DNA of 64,000 nucleotides. Source: Aporhodopirellula rubra (GTDB taxonomy: Bacteria > Planctomycetota > Planctomycetia > Pirellulales > Pirellulaceae). Where the stretch lies: positions 1 to 64,000 of the forward strand of contig NZ_JACHXU010000012.1 of NCBI RefSeq assembly GCF_014192335.1, given 5' to 3'. The translations under genes and the position numbers were made by a program. A model generated the notes under the pieces. That model made no database searches, was not told where the DNA came from, and worked only from the letters and a program-made list of their open reading frames with translations. Within the stretch, counting starts at the first letter, position 1. Every line of letters starts with the position of its first letter. Positions 53,204 through 61,654 of this stretch are shown piece after piece.

Positions 53204-54493
53204 ATGACCAGCTTTTCGAATATCGACTCCGCGTATGCCTTAGCGACGGAGCAGTATCAGAGTACCGGTGTGGATGTTGAAAACGCTCTCAAACAGCTTC
53301 GGGCCACCGAAATCTCGGTGCATTGCTGGCAGGGCGATGATGTTGCAGGATTCGAAAACACCGGCGGAACCCTGGGTAGCGGCCTGGCTGTCACGGGCAA
53401 CTACCCCGGTCGGGCACGCAACGCCGCCGAACTCCGCAGCGATCTGGAAAAGGCGTATTCCCTGATCCCGGGAAAACACCGCCTGAACCTCCACGCCCTC
53501 TACGGTGAATTCGACGAACCGGTGCAACGAACCGACATCGGCGTCGAACATTTCCAAGGCTGGATCGACTGGTCCCGTGACCAAGGCGTGTCGCTCGATT
53601 TCAACCCGAGCTACTTTTCCCACCCACTGGCCGACGATGGCCTCACGCTCGCTCATCCCGACGAAGGCATTCGCGAATTTTGGATCAATCACGGGATCGC
53701 CTGTCGACGCATCGCGGCCGAAATGGGCAAGACGCAAAACAACCCGTGCGTCAACAATGTCTGGGTTCCCGACGGATACAAAGACTCACCGGCCGATCGC
53801 GCGACGCCTCGCTATCGTCTCGCCGAATCACTCGATCGAATCTTTGAAGAACCGTTCGACACGTCTTACTTGCTCGATGCCGTCGAATGCAAACTGTTTG
53901 GCATCGGATCGGAAAGCTACGTCGTCGGCTCGCACGAGTTCTACTTAGGCTATGCAATCACGCGTGACAAAGTGCTGTGCCTCGATGCCGGTCACTTCCA
54001 CCCGACGGAAGTCATCTCGGACAAAATCTCATCAACATTGATGTATGTCCCCGAATTGCTGCTGCACGTCAGCCGGGGCGTGCGGTGGGACAGCGATCAC
54101 GTCGTCACGATGTCAGACGAATTGCAAGCGATCATGCAGGAGATCGTCCGCGGAAATCACCTGCGACGCGTTCACATCGGACTGGACTTCTTCGACGCCA
54201 GTATCAATCGCATCGCAGCGTGGGCGATCGGAACTCGCAACACACTGAAGGCACTCTTGATGGCGTTGCTCGAACCTCGCGAAGAGCTCCAACGACTCGA
54301 ACGTGAGGGCGACTTCACCGCGCGACTCGCGTTGATGGAAGAACAAAAGACGATGCCGTTTGGCGCCGTGTGGGATCACTACTGTGCAACATCGGACGTT
54401 CCCGTCGGCCGCCAGTGGCTGGACTCGGTTCGCGAATACGAATCGTCCGTCTTATCAAAACGTAGCGAAAGCCCAGAAAGCGTGATCGCATAA
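53204..54493 (+). CDS. rhaA: L-rhamnose isomerase
   Basis: 429 residues, close to the family's usual 420. Landmarks: [90 protein letters not shown] and the metal-binding [18 protein letters not shown], then SDHVV. It isomerises L-rhamnose to L-rhamnulose in the cytoplasm. An AraC-type regulator is divergent, and a permease and rhaB lie downstream, supporting a rhamnose regulon. Confidence 0.95.
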   Translation: MTSFSNIDSAYALATEQYQSTGVDVENALKQLRATEISVHCWQGDDVAGFENTGGTLGSGLAVTGNYPGRARNAAELRSDLEKAYSLIPGKHRLNLHALYGEFDEPVQRTDIGVEHFQGWIDWSRDQGVSLDFNPSYFSHPLADDGLTLAHPDEGIREFWINHGIACRRIAAEMGKTQNNPCVNNVWVPDGYKDSPADRATPRYRLAESLDRIFEEPFDTSYLLDAVECKLFGIGSESYVVGSHEFYLGYAITRDKVLCLDAGHFHPTEVISDKISSTLMYVPELLLHVSRGVRWDSDHVVTMSDELQAIMQEIVRGNHLRRVHIGLDFFDASINRIAAWAIGTRNTLKALLMALLEPREELQRLEREGDFTARLALMEEQKTMPFGAVWDHYCATSDVPVGRQWLDSVREYESSVLSKRSESPESVIA

Positions 54494-54522
54494 TTGCGGT
54501 CCACCATTCGTTAATTTAGCCC

Positions 54523-54541
54523 ACCGGGCGATTCGCCCGGT
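54523..54541. repeat. Hairpin between rhaA and the permease gene
   Basis: ACCGGGCG-ATT-CGCCCGGT is a perfect 8-base-pair stem with a 3-base loop. It is preceded by TAGCCCACC, the same lead-in found at 56412. It may be a dispersed repeat that lowers readthrough into the permease gene. Confidence 0.6.
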
Positions 54542-54610
54542 CATCGAAGTCCATTTACCGATTCGCTTCGGCGACAACCATTCCGTTCATTCATCGCAGG
54601 GAACTTTTCA

Positions 54611-56038
54611 TTGAGCGACGAACATTCAACCGAAGCCGAGACCGCCACGAGCGGTGAATTCGAGCGACACCCCGTTCCAGACTCCGCACTGCTCGGTGCC
54701 GGAAAATTCTGGGGCATGTACGCCGGCGAGCATGCCGCCGGTACGGAATTCATGATCGGGCCACTGTTCCTCGCCGCCGGTGCGAGCCTGCAGGATTTGC
54801 TGTTCGGACTTTTGCTCGGCAATTTCCTGGCGGTACTGACATGGCGTTTCCTGGTCACGCCGATCGCAATCGCGAAACGGATGACGCTCTACTACCAACT
54901 CGAACGGATCGCCGGCGGTAGCCTCGTCAAACTGTACAACGTTGTTAACGGGGTACTGTTTTGTTTCCTTGCCGGAGCGATGGTGACGGTGTCCGCCAGC
55001 GCGGTCGGGATTCCGTTCGGTACGCTATACGAGGTCCCCGAATCGACGTTTGGTCTCGGCAGCCCTGATTTCACGCTTATCGTTGTCGTTGTCGGGGTCG
55101 TCATGGCGATCATCGCGGCGGCGGGATATCAGGTCGTCGCGCAAGTCGCCAACATCGCAGCACCGTGGATGATCGCAATCTTCGCCGCATGCGGAATCGT
55201 TTCATTGACACAAATGGATGCCAATTCCATCAGCGCACTCTCGGAAGGAAAGTACTGGCAGGACGCGATCGACTTCGTGCAGGAAAAAGACGGCGTCCAA
55301 CAGTTCGGCTTCTGGCAAATTGTTGTCTTCGCCTGGCTATGCAACGGTGCGATGCACTTCGGGATGGCGGACCTTTCGATCTTCCGTTTCGCACGCAGTC
55401 CCTCGTCGGGATGGGCGCCAGCAATCGGCATGTTCCTCGGTCACTACATGGCCTGGATCGCGGCGGCACTGTTGCTGGCCGCTCAAATCAAACTCTCGCA
55501 AGACACGACCGCGAACCCCGGTGCCCTGGCATGGGGCGCCCTCGGGTGGACGGGGATCATTTGCGTGATCATCGCCGGTTGGACAACGGCCAACCCGACG
55601 ATCTATCGCGCCGGACTTGCCTTCCAAGGTGTGTTCCCCAAGAGCCCACGCGTCGTCATGACTCTGATCGCCGGTGCCGTTGCAACGACGGCGGGAGCCT
55701 TCCCGAACCTGTCCGATCAATTGCTGGGATTCGTCGGAACCTATGGGACCGTGCTCGGACCGATGGGGGCAATCATCTTTGTCGACTTCTACTTCATGCG
55801 ACGGTTCGGCATGCGAGAGGAAAACGCGTTCCACCAAGGCAACTCGTTCAATGTCGCCGTGCTGTTGGCGTGGTTGATTCCGGTTGCCGCGGGTTTGTAC
55901 CTGATCTTCGTACCGACGCAGATGTTCCCAGACAAACTCTTCGCCGCCTACGCGGTCGTCCCATGCTGGATCGCATCGGGCGTGATCTACCTATTGCTCA
56001 GCAAACTCATGCACCCGAAAACACCTCTCGTTTCGTAG
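54611..56038 (+). CDS. NCS1-type (purine-cytosine permease-like) membrane transporter
   Basis: 475 residues from TTG 54611, with GCAGGGA upstream. About 12 hydrophobic segments. The N-terminus (GKFWGMYAGEHAAGTEFMIGPLFLAAGASLQDLLFGLLLGNFLAVLTWRF) and LWTGIICVIIAGWTTANPTIYRAGL match the nucleobase-cation-symport-1 layout. NCS1 transporters carry nucleobases, thiamine or hydantoins. In this operon between rhaA and rhaB the substrate may instead be L-rhamnose or a related sugar (inference). It is separated from rhaA only by a hairpin. Confidence 0.85.
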   Translation: MSDEHSTEAETATSGEFERHPVPDSALLGAGKFWGMYAGEHAAGTEFMIGPLFLAAGASLQDLLFGLLLGNFLAVLTWRFLVTPIAIAKRMTLYYQLERIAGGSLVKLYNVVNGVLFCFLAGAMVTVSASAVGIPFGTLYEVPESTFGLGSPDFTLIVVVVGVVMAIIAAAGYQVVAQVANIAAPWMIAIFAACGIVSLTQMDANSISALSEGKYWQDAIDFVQEKDGVQQFGFWQIVVFAWLCNGAMHFGMADLSIFRFARSPSSGWAPAIGMFLGHYMAWIAAALLLAAQIKLSQDTTANPGALAWGALGWTGIICVIIAGWTTANPTIYRAGLAFQGVFPKSPRVVMTLIAGAVATTAGAFPNLSDQLLGFVGTYGTVLGPMGAIIFVDFYFMRRFGMREENAFHQGNSFNVAVLLAWLIPVAAGLYLIFVPTQMFPDKLFAAYAVVPCWIASGVIYLLLSKLMHPKTPLVS

Positions 56039-56107
56039 CGTCCAGGATCGCCGCTGACCGCTCACGACATTTTCGCTACGAACAACTCATTTGAGGAAAT
56101 CCATTTT

Positions 56108-56305
56108 ATGAACAACACACTCAAGATTGCTTCGCTAATCGGATTAGCGCTCGTCACCATCCCCAGCGTGATTTTCTTCGCCGGTGGCATGAACCATTCT
56201 GCGGTGAAGACAACAGCACTGATCGGCACGATCATCTGGTTCGCGTCGACGCCGCTGTGGATGGGACGTGAAATCCCCGTCGACGCAGACAACGTCGAGA
56301 TCTAG
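56108..56305 (+). CDS. Small two-segment membrane protein following the permease
   Basis: 65 residues from ATG 56108, with GAGGAAA about 10 bases upstream. Hydrophobic segments lie at 6-25 (IASLIGLALVTIPSVIFFAGG) and 34-52 (TTALIGTIIWFASTPLWMG), ending with an acidic tail. It starts 69 bases after the permease stop. It may be an accessory subunit of the permease; no family is known to me. Confidence 0.7.
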   Translation: MNNTLKIASLIGLALVTIPSVIFFAGGMNHSAVKTTALIGTIIWFASTPLWMGREIPVDADNVEI

Positions 56306-56411
56306 AGCCCCGTCTGCATGAGGGCGATTGAGTCAATCGCATAACACAGAAGCGGTAACTGCGTTCGCGAGGAGGCGGTCTACCGCAGCGTGGGTGACAC
56401 GACGCGGAGCA

Positions 56412-56450
56412 TAGCCCACCGTCAGGTGACGGCGGCTACTGCAAGACAGA
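56412..56450. repeat. Dispersed intergenic hairpin repeat
   Basis: TAGCCCACCGTCAGGTGACGG then CGGCTACTGCAAGACAG contains CCGTC-AGGT-GACGG and matches the copies at 35175 and 32382. A related GGCGGTCTACCGC block precedes it at about 56374. It is an end-of-operon repeat. Confidence 0.55.
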
Positions 56451-56456
56451 GTTGCT

Positions 56457-57104
56457 CTAAACGCGTTTGGCGACCAAGACGCGGAACAACGACAGCGGGT
56501 TGTTCTTGTGACAACTCTCGACTTCGATCGGCAATTCGTTCAGGAGGTCGTTTACTTCAAGATCGGTTCGCCAGCCCAAACGACGCGTGATTCCGCCGGC
56601 TGAGTCGACGACTCGCGCGATCAACGGGTTCTCGCTGCGGAAGTGATTGATCACCAGGATGCGGCCACCCGGTTTGCAAACGCGAACCATTTCTCGCATC
56701 ATTTGGTCCGGCCGCGAGACGACACTGATCGTGTGAAACGAGGTGACGAGATCGAAGCTCGCATCCTCGAACTCCAACTGCTCCGCGTTCATCGAACGCA
56801 CCTTGATGTGCTGCCAATCGTTCTTTTCGATCAGCACTTCGGCTTCTGCCAACATCGATTCCGACAAATCGACGCCGAGAATATCCGCGTGCTCGGGATA
56901 GGCTTCGAGCGACATGCCGGTGCCGACACCGACTTCGAGAACACGGGTGCCTGCCGGAATGTTCAGCGCGGTCAAGTTTGCCTGAATCCGCCGCTTGGCA
57001 ACCGCCGGCCAAAGGGCTTGGTACGCCGGAACGAGGTTGTGATAGAAATGGCTTTCGTGCGGCTGTGGCACGGATCCTTCCGACTTCGATTCCAATTTCA
57101 GCAT
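56457..57104 (-). CDS. Class I SAM-dependent methyltransferase (phospholipid N-methyltransferase-like)
   Basis: 215 residues from ATG 57104. Motif I is GTRVLEVGVGTGMSLEAYP, with motif post-I LGVDLSESMLAEA, then EFEDASFDLVTSFHTISVVSRPDQMMREMVRVCKPGGRILVINHF. The fold is complete. The N-terminal SHFYHNLVPAYQALWPAVAKRRIQ pattern recalls PmtA-like phosphatidylethanolamine methyltransferases, so a lipid substrate is plausible. It stands between the rhamnose permease and the Rrf2 gene without obvious pathway link. Confidence 0.82.
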   Translation of the reverse strand: MLKLESKSEGSVPQPHESHFYHNLVPAYQALWPAVAKRRIQANLTALNIPAGTRVLEVGVGTGMSLEAYPEHADILGVDLSESMLAEAEVLIEKNDWQHIKVRSMNAEQLEFEDASFDLVTSFHTISVVSRPDQMMREMVRVCKPGGRILVINHFRSENPLIARVVDSAGGITRRLGWRTDLEVNDLLNELPIEVESCHKNNPLSLFRVLVAKRV

Positions 57105-57432
57105 GAATGCCCTTTCCCGGGTGCGTTGGCGCGTGAGCAACCAACCCACGCCTGTTTATTAGATTGTCGCATTTTCTTGGCCAATTTACCGCCCACATTG
57201 GGCGCTGCGAACCAATTTCATAGCGAATTTTGCGCCACAATTACATTTCGCGGCAGAGGGAGCACGCTGAGAATTGTGAATTCGACGGTCGTTGTGGGCC
57301 GTTCGCCTTGGCCCGCCCTGCTGGAAATTTATTCGCGGCAACACCGGATAACGCGGGAGGCCTCATTTCGCCCCGCAGCCAACGTGAAAAACGCGATTCC
57401 TGCCAAAAACGCATCGCGTATCGAATACCGCG
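57105..57432. other. 328-base intergenic space
   Basis: No gene is supported. A short GCCCA/TGGGC inverted repeat lies around 57191-57203. The region should contain the methyltransferase promoter; I see no operator or terminator with confidence. Confidence 0.35.
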
Positions 57433-57858
57433 TCAAATGTAAAACATCGGCTCGTCACTTTCGCGAATACTACGGATCACGTCACCCAACCGGACCCGGC
57501 TGAGCTGCATCCGAGACTGCTCGTCAGCCGCCCGCCAGTGTTTCTTCAACGCCTGCTGCGCCGTCGGTTCGTCATCCTTGGCGGGTGCGATCGAATCCGG
57601 GCACCCGATCGCTTCGGCGATATCGAGCAACGTGATCGAATCCGGCTGGACGACCAATTGATAGCCTCCTTGGCTTCCGCGAATCGCTTTGACCCAACCC
57701 GTCGATTTGAGCGTCCGCAAAATCTGCACCAGGAACGGCCCCGGAATCTCATTCCGCCGTATGATCTCGCTCGACCGTACCGGCGCACCATCCTCTCCAT
57801 GGATCGCCAAATCCATCATCGCCAAACATGCGTAGTGAACCGCCGCGTTAATTACCAT
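57433..57858 (-). CDS. Rrf2-family transcriptional regulator without a visible Fe-S cysteine cluster
   Basis: 141 residues. The winged helix is typical of Rrf2: AAVHYACLAMMDLAIHGEDGAPVRSSEIIRRNEIPGPFLVQILRTLKSTGWVKAIRGSQGGYQL, then LLDIAEAIGCPDS. IscR, NsrR and related sensors have three closely spaced Cys in the C-terminal part. Here only Cys11 and Cys86 are present, so Fe-S sensing of that type is unlikely. The effector is unknown. The 5-formyl-THF cyclo-ligase gene lies 70 bases away on the same strand. Confidence 0.87.
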   Translation of the reverse strand: MVINAAVHYACLAMMDLAIHGEDGAPVRSSEIIRRNEIPGPFLVQILRTLKSTGWVKAIRGSQGGYQLVVQPDSITLLDIAEAIGCPDSIAPAKDDEPTAQQALKKHWRAADEQSRMQLSRVRLGDVIRSIRESDEPMFYI

Positions 57859-57928
57859 GACGCGCCGATCAATGGATCAGAAAACGAGAACAATGGCTCT
57901 CTCAATCGCTGTTTATCGAAACCGTTGT

Positions 57929-58546
57929 TCACGACCTGCCCCCCCTGCCGTCGTAAACATTGGACTCGGTGACAACCTTGTCCATCGAAACGTCGTGACG
58001 CAGCATCGGGATCTCTTCAAACATTTGACATTCGTACGCCAGCCCGATCAGTGAACAGTCCGAGCGAGCACGCGTTAGCAGCTTGTCATAATACCCCTTA
58101 CCATGGCCGATCCGTCCGCCCATCGGATCAAACGCCAATCCCGGCACCAGGATCACGTCGACGTCTTCGACCGACACTTTCTTTTCTGCGGCGTCGCGGG
58201 CCGACGGGCTCGGCTCGAGAATCCCGTACATGCCTTCGGTCAACTCATCCATCGACTCGAGAAGAAAGAGTTCGAGTTCACCGTCGACGCAATACGGCAC
58301 CACGATCTTCTTTTCACTCGCGACGGCATCGGGTAACGCATGACGGGTCCGGGCCTCCGTCCGCACGTCGACGTACCATAAAACGCAACCAGCACTCTGA
58401 TAATCAGGCAAGCCAAAAACCCGGTCGATAATGTGTTTACTGACCCTCTCTTTGTCGAGCTGCGCCGTCCGGGCGGCGCGGGCGACGGCGCGGATCGATT
58501 GCTTGTCCCTTCCGACTTCTTGATGCGGCGTTGAGGGAGGTACCAT
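57929..58546 (-). CDS. 5-Formyltetrahydrofolate cyclo-ligase
   Basis: 205 residues from ATG 58546 (an upstream ATG at 58579 adds 11). The family signature is complete: KQSIRAVARAARTAQL near the start, VLWYVDVRTEART, VVPYCVDGELELF, then VDVILVPGLAFDPMGGRIGHGKGYYDKLL with the conserved GRIGHGKGYYD. It converts 5-formyl-THF to 5,10-methenyl-THF using ATP. It sits between the Rrf2 regulator and rhaB and shares their strand. Confidence 0.93.
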   Translation of the reverse strand: MVPPSTPHQEVGRDKQSIRAVARAARTAQLDKERVSKHIIDRVFGLPDYQSAGCVLWYVDVRTEARTRHALPDAVASEKKIVVPYCVDGELELFLLESMDELTEGMYGILEPSPSARDAAEKKVSVEDVDVILVPGLAFDPMGGRIGHGKGYYDKLLTRARSDCSLIGLAYECQMFEEIPMLRHDVSMDKVVTESNVYDGRGGRS

Positions 58547-58606
58547 GGTGACGGCGGGCAAGGACAAAGAACAAAACATACTGACGCTGCGGCTTACGAT
58601 GCCAGT

Positions 58607-60133
58607 TTATAACTCCGCGAATCGAGCTGCCGGCTCGTCCCAAACACCACTGTTTCCCGGTGTGTACGTTTGGGTCGGGAAACTGTTGCGGATCAATTGC
58701 CGCGCCTCGTCAATGCTGTGCAGGCGCCCGCTACCGATCATCTGCATCGCAACGTTACCGATCGCGGTCGCTTCAACGGGGCCGGCGACCACGGTTCGGT
58801 TGCACGCGTCGGCGGTCATCTGACACAGCAGCGCGTTCAGTGAACCGCCGCCGACAATGTGGATCGTGTTGATCGATGATTCAGTCAACCGTTCGAGTGA
58901 TTCGAGCGTGAGACGGTACCGAAGCGCCAATCCCTCAAGCGCCGATCGGAACAGCACGCCGTTATCCATCGGCACTTTTTGCCCGGTCCGTCCGGCGAGG
59001 GAGCAGATCTCGTCAATCATGTCCGTGGGAGCGAGCAAGGACGGGTCGTCCGGATTGATTAACATCGAAAACGCCGGTGCGGCTTCTGCGGCTTCGACCA
59101 TTTCAGCCCACGACGGCGCCGAACCGCGACGCTGCAACGCGGCGCGGATCTGTTGAAAGATCCACAGACCGCCGATGTTCTTCAGCAAACGGGTGCTGCC
59201 GTGAACGCCACCTTCGTTAGTGAAATTCAATTCCGCACAAAGATTCGTGACCTTCGGCGACGGCAACTCAACGCCCATCAACGACCACGTGCCTGAACTG
59301 ATGTAGCACCAATCCGGCCGGGCGGGCGCGAACCCCTCAGCGGGAACCGACAAAACCGCCGAGGCCGTGTCGTGCGTCGCCGGCGCGATCACGGGAACGT
59401 CGTGCAGCCCCGTCATCGCCGCAACGCTGCTCTGGACGACGCCGATCGGCGTGCCGGCTTGTGTCGGGGTCGGGAACCACTTGGCGGGAAAGTTGAACGC
59501 CTCGAGCAATTTGGTCGACCAGGTTCCCGTGACCGGTGACAACAATTGGCTCGTTGACGCGTTGGACGCTTCGATCGTCCGCTCGCCCGAGAGCATCCAG
59601 TGGAACAAGTCGGCCATCATCAACAACGATGTTGCGTTTTGGTATCCGACGTCACCGGCTTGCTGAGCGGCGAGTAATTGGTAGAGCGTGTTGATCTCCA
59701 TGAACTGCAGCCCCGTTTCGGCGAAAATCTCCTCGCGTGAGACTCGTTGCAGAGCGTCTTGCATCCGGCCCAGGTTACGAGGATCGCGATAGCACCGCAC
59801 CGGACTGATCAATTGATCCTTGTCGTCGAGGAATCCGAAATCAACGCCCCAGGTATCGACGCCGACCGAGACCACCTCACCCGCCCCCGCCCCGACCTGA
59901 TCGGCCGCCAGACGGAGCCCGTGGGAGATGTCCTGCCACAACCCGAGATGGTTCCACAACAGGTCCTTCTGCATCCGGACCGGTTTGTTCTCGAATCGCC
60001 AAACCTCCGCCAGCCGCATTTGCCCACCGTCCGACGCTCCGGCGATCACCCGCCCGCTCGACGCACCCAGATCGACAGCCAGGTGGACTGGCCCCCTCAG
60101 GCCGGTGGCTTCTGCTGCCAATGAATCGTTCAA
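58607..60133 (-). CDS. rhaB: L-rhamnulokinase
   Basis: 508 residues from TTG 60133, chosen for the AGGAAG about eight bases upstream. A FGGY-type sugar kinase: VHLAVDLGASSGRVIAG (ATP phosphate loop, residues 18-31), SVGVDTWGVDFGFLDD with a catalytic Asp region, CYRDPRN, ATHDTASAV, CYISSGTWSLMGVE, IHIVGGGSLNALLCQ, GPVEATAIGNV. The DTWGVDFG and SSGTWSLMG motifs are characteristic of rhamnulokinases. It makes L-rhamnulose-1-phosphate for the BMC aldolase. It is on the opposite strand from rhaA, about 4 kb away. Confidence 0.92.
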   Translation of the reverse strand: MNDSLAAEATGLRGPVHLAVDLGASSGRVIAGASDGGQMRLAEVWRFENKPVRMQKDLLWNHLGLWQDISHGLRLAADQVGAGAGEVVSVGVDTWGVDFGFLDDKDQLISPVRCYRDPRNLGRMQDALQRVSREEIFAETGLQFMEINTLYQLLAAQQAGDVGYQNATSLLMMADLFHWMLSGERTIEASNASTSQLLSPVTGTWSTKLLEAFNFPAKWFPTPTQAGTPIGVVQSSVAAMTGLHDVPVIAPATHDTASAVLSVPAEGFAPARPDWCYISSGTWSLMGVELPSPKVTNLCAELNFTNEGGVHGSTRLLKNIGGLWIFQQIRAALQRRGSAPSWAEMVEAAEAAPAFSMLINPDDPSLLAPTDMIDEICSLAGRTGQKVPMDNGVLFRSALEGLALRYRLTLESLERLTESSINTIHIVGGGSLNALLCQMTADACNRTVVAGPVEATAIGNVAMQMIGSGRLHSIDEARQLIRNSFPTQTYTPGNSGVWDEPAARFAEL

Positions 60134-60797
60134 TTGGATCTTCCTACAAGGAGCGTTCGTGAAGGATTTGCGTGGAAACGGGAACGGCAAATCGTGCGGC
60201 CGCCAAGTTACCCAAGCGGGACCGGGGAAGCGACCCGCCGCACCGCCCCCCATTTGGGATTACGGAGGAATTTTGGCGGGTTTGCTAGCAAATACCCCTC
60301 AGGCGGCAATCTCGACGCAACCTCCTTCCCAGTCGCTCGTTACAGAACCGGGTGTCCTGCACGGACGTCGACGGGAAGAATCCCGCAATCCGGTGGGAAA
60401 CATGAAATCGAAAAAACAGATGTTGACCCGGATGCTCAGGCACGTAGGCTAGTCCATACCTCCGCGAGTTCGCCTTCGCGTGGAGCCGAACGCGGTCAGC
60501 TCGCGGCCATGGGCTGACGTTCGTTGAATCGTCCGAAAATCATCGTCAATCCCACGAAAACGCTTGTTTTCGAGGGCATCCGGGTTCTTTCGGTCTCTTT
60601 TCACGACGACTCCACGGGCCGGGGACATGATGTGCCCGGTCGCGGACGCTCGCTTGGCTTTAGGTGGCCCTCCGCCGCCATCTCTAACCCGCCAAGAACG
60701 CGCCCTCGCCCACCGATTCTCGGTTCGGCTATGCTAGGAATCCGTGAGCCCACGGGCTCGAATTCCCTGCCCTCTCCCGCACACCCGATCGCCCGCC
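60134..60797. other. 664-base intergenic space upstream of rhaB and NIPSNAP genes
   Basis: No supported gene. It is a divergent promoter region. A perfect palindrome lies at 60281-60292. Weakly repeated GC-rich blocks near 60450-60520 resemble planctomycete dispersed repeats. The AT-rich block 60536-60600 may hold a promoter for the plus-strand gene. Confidence 0.4.
60281..60292. promoter_or_regulatory. Palindrome upstream of rhaB
   Basis: TTTGCTAGCAAA is a perfect 12-base palindrome, flanked by GGG and CCC, about 150 bases upstream of the rhaB start on the minus strand. It may be an operator for a dimeric regulator. It does not resemble the ACTTTTGTG repeat before rhaA. Confidence 0.35.
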
Positions 60798-61607
60798 ATG
60801 CCCCTCCGATTTGTCTCGGCGACCTGCCTGTTTTTGGTCACGATGGTCTCCATTTCGATGCCCCCCGCGGTTGCCCAACCGACGGACCAAGGCGTGACCG
60901 CTGGCTCACAATTCTACGAAGTTCGCACCTACGACCTCGGCGACAACGGCGACGCGGCATCCGTGGACGATTACCTCGCCAACGCACTGCTGCCCGCATT
61001 GAATCGACTGGGCATTGAAACCGTCGGCGCGTTTGCGCCTAACGCGGAAGACGAAACCGGTGCGAATGCGATCTTCGTGGTGATCCCTTACGACTCGCCC
61101 AATCAAATCGCGTCGGTGCGTGACTCACTCGCCAACGACGCGCAATATCAAGCCGCCGCCAAAGACTATCTCGATCGCGGCCCACAGAACTCGCCATATA
61201 AACGCATCCGCAGCGAACTGCTCTCGTCGATGGCGTGTTGGCCCCAGCTCAAGGTTGCCGACGGCAGTCTCGAAAACTCCGAACGCGTTTATGAGTTGCG
61301 ACTTTACGAAAGTGCCAACGAACGTATCGGCGATTTAAAAGTTGAGATGTTCGACAATGGCGAAGTGCCGATCTTTCTCGATTGCGGCATCACCCCGATC
61401 TTCGTCGGCCAATGTGTTCTCGGGCCTCAAATGCCGAACCTGACGTACCTGACGCTGTATCCGAGCGAATCGGCACGACAAGACGCGTGGAAGGCGTTCC
61501 GCGTGCATCCGGATTGGAAAGTCCTCAGCAAAAATCCGAAGTACGCCGGTACGGTCAGCCGCATCGATAAATTCGTTCTCTCGCCGAAACCTTACTCACA
61601 AATGTGA
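60798..61607 (+). CDS. Exported NIPSNAP-family protein
   Basis: 269 residues from ATG 60798. A signal peptide (MPLRFVSATCLFLVTMVSISMPPAVAQ, to about residue 27) is followed by a ferredoxin-like NIPSNAP domain: FYEVRTYDLGDNGDAASVDDYLANALLPALNRLGIETVGAF, then a second half with VYELRLYESANERIGDLKVEMF and VGQCVLGPQMPNLTYLTLYPSESARQDAWKAF. The duplicated domain is typical of planctomycete exported NIPSNAP proteins, which have no established function. The stop lies 48 bases before mutS. Confidence 0.85.
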   Translation: MPLRFVSATCLFLVTMVSISMPPAVAQPTDQGVTAGSQFYEVRTYDLGDNGDAASVDDYLANALLPALNRLGIETVGAFAPNAEDETGANAIFVVIPYDSPNQIASVRDSLANDAQYQAAAKDYLDRGPQNSPYKRIRSELLSSMACWPQLKVADGSLENSERVYELRLYESANERIGDLKVEMFDNGEVPIFLDCGITPIFVGQCVLGPQMPNLTYLTLYPSESARQDAWKAFRVHPDWKVLSKNPKYAGTVSRIDKFVLSPKPYSQM

Positions 61608-61654
61608 GCGTTCGGTTCTGTCCGGCGAGCGGACAGATCGCTAGGATTCTCGTC

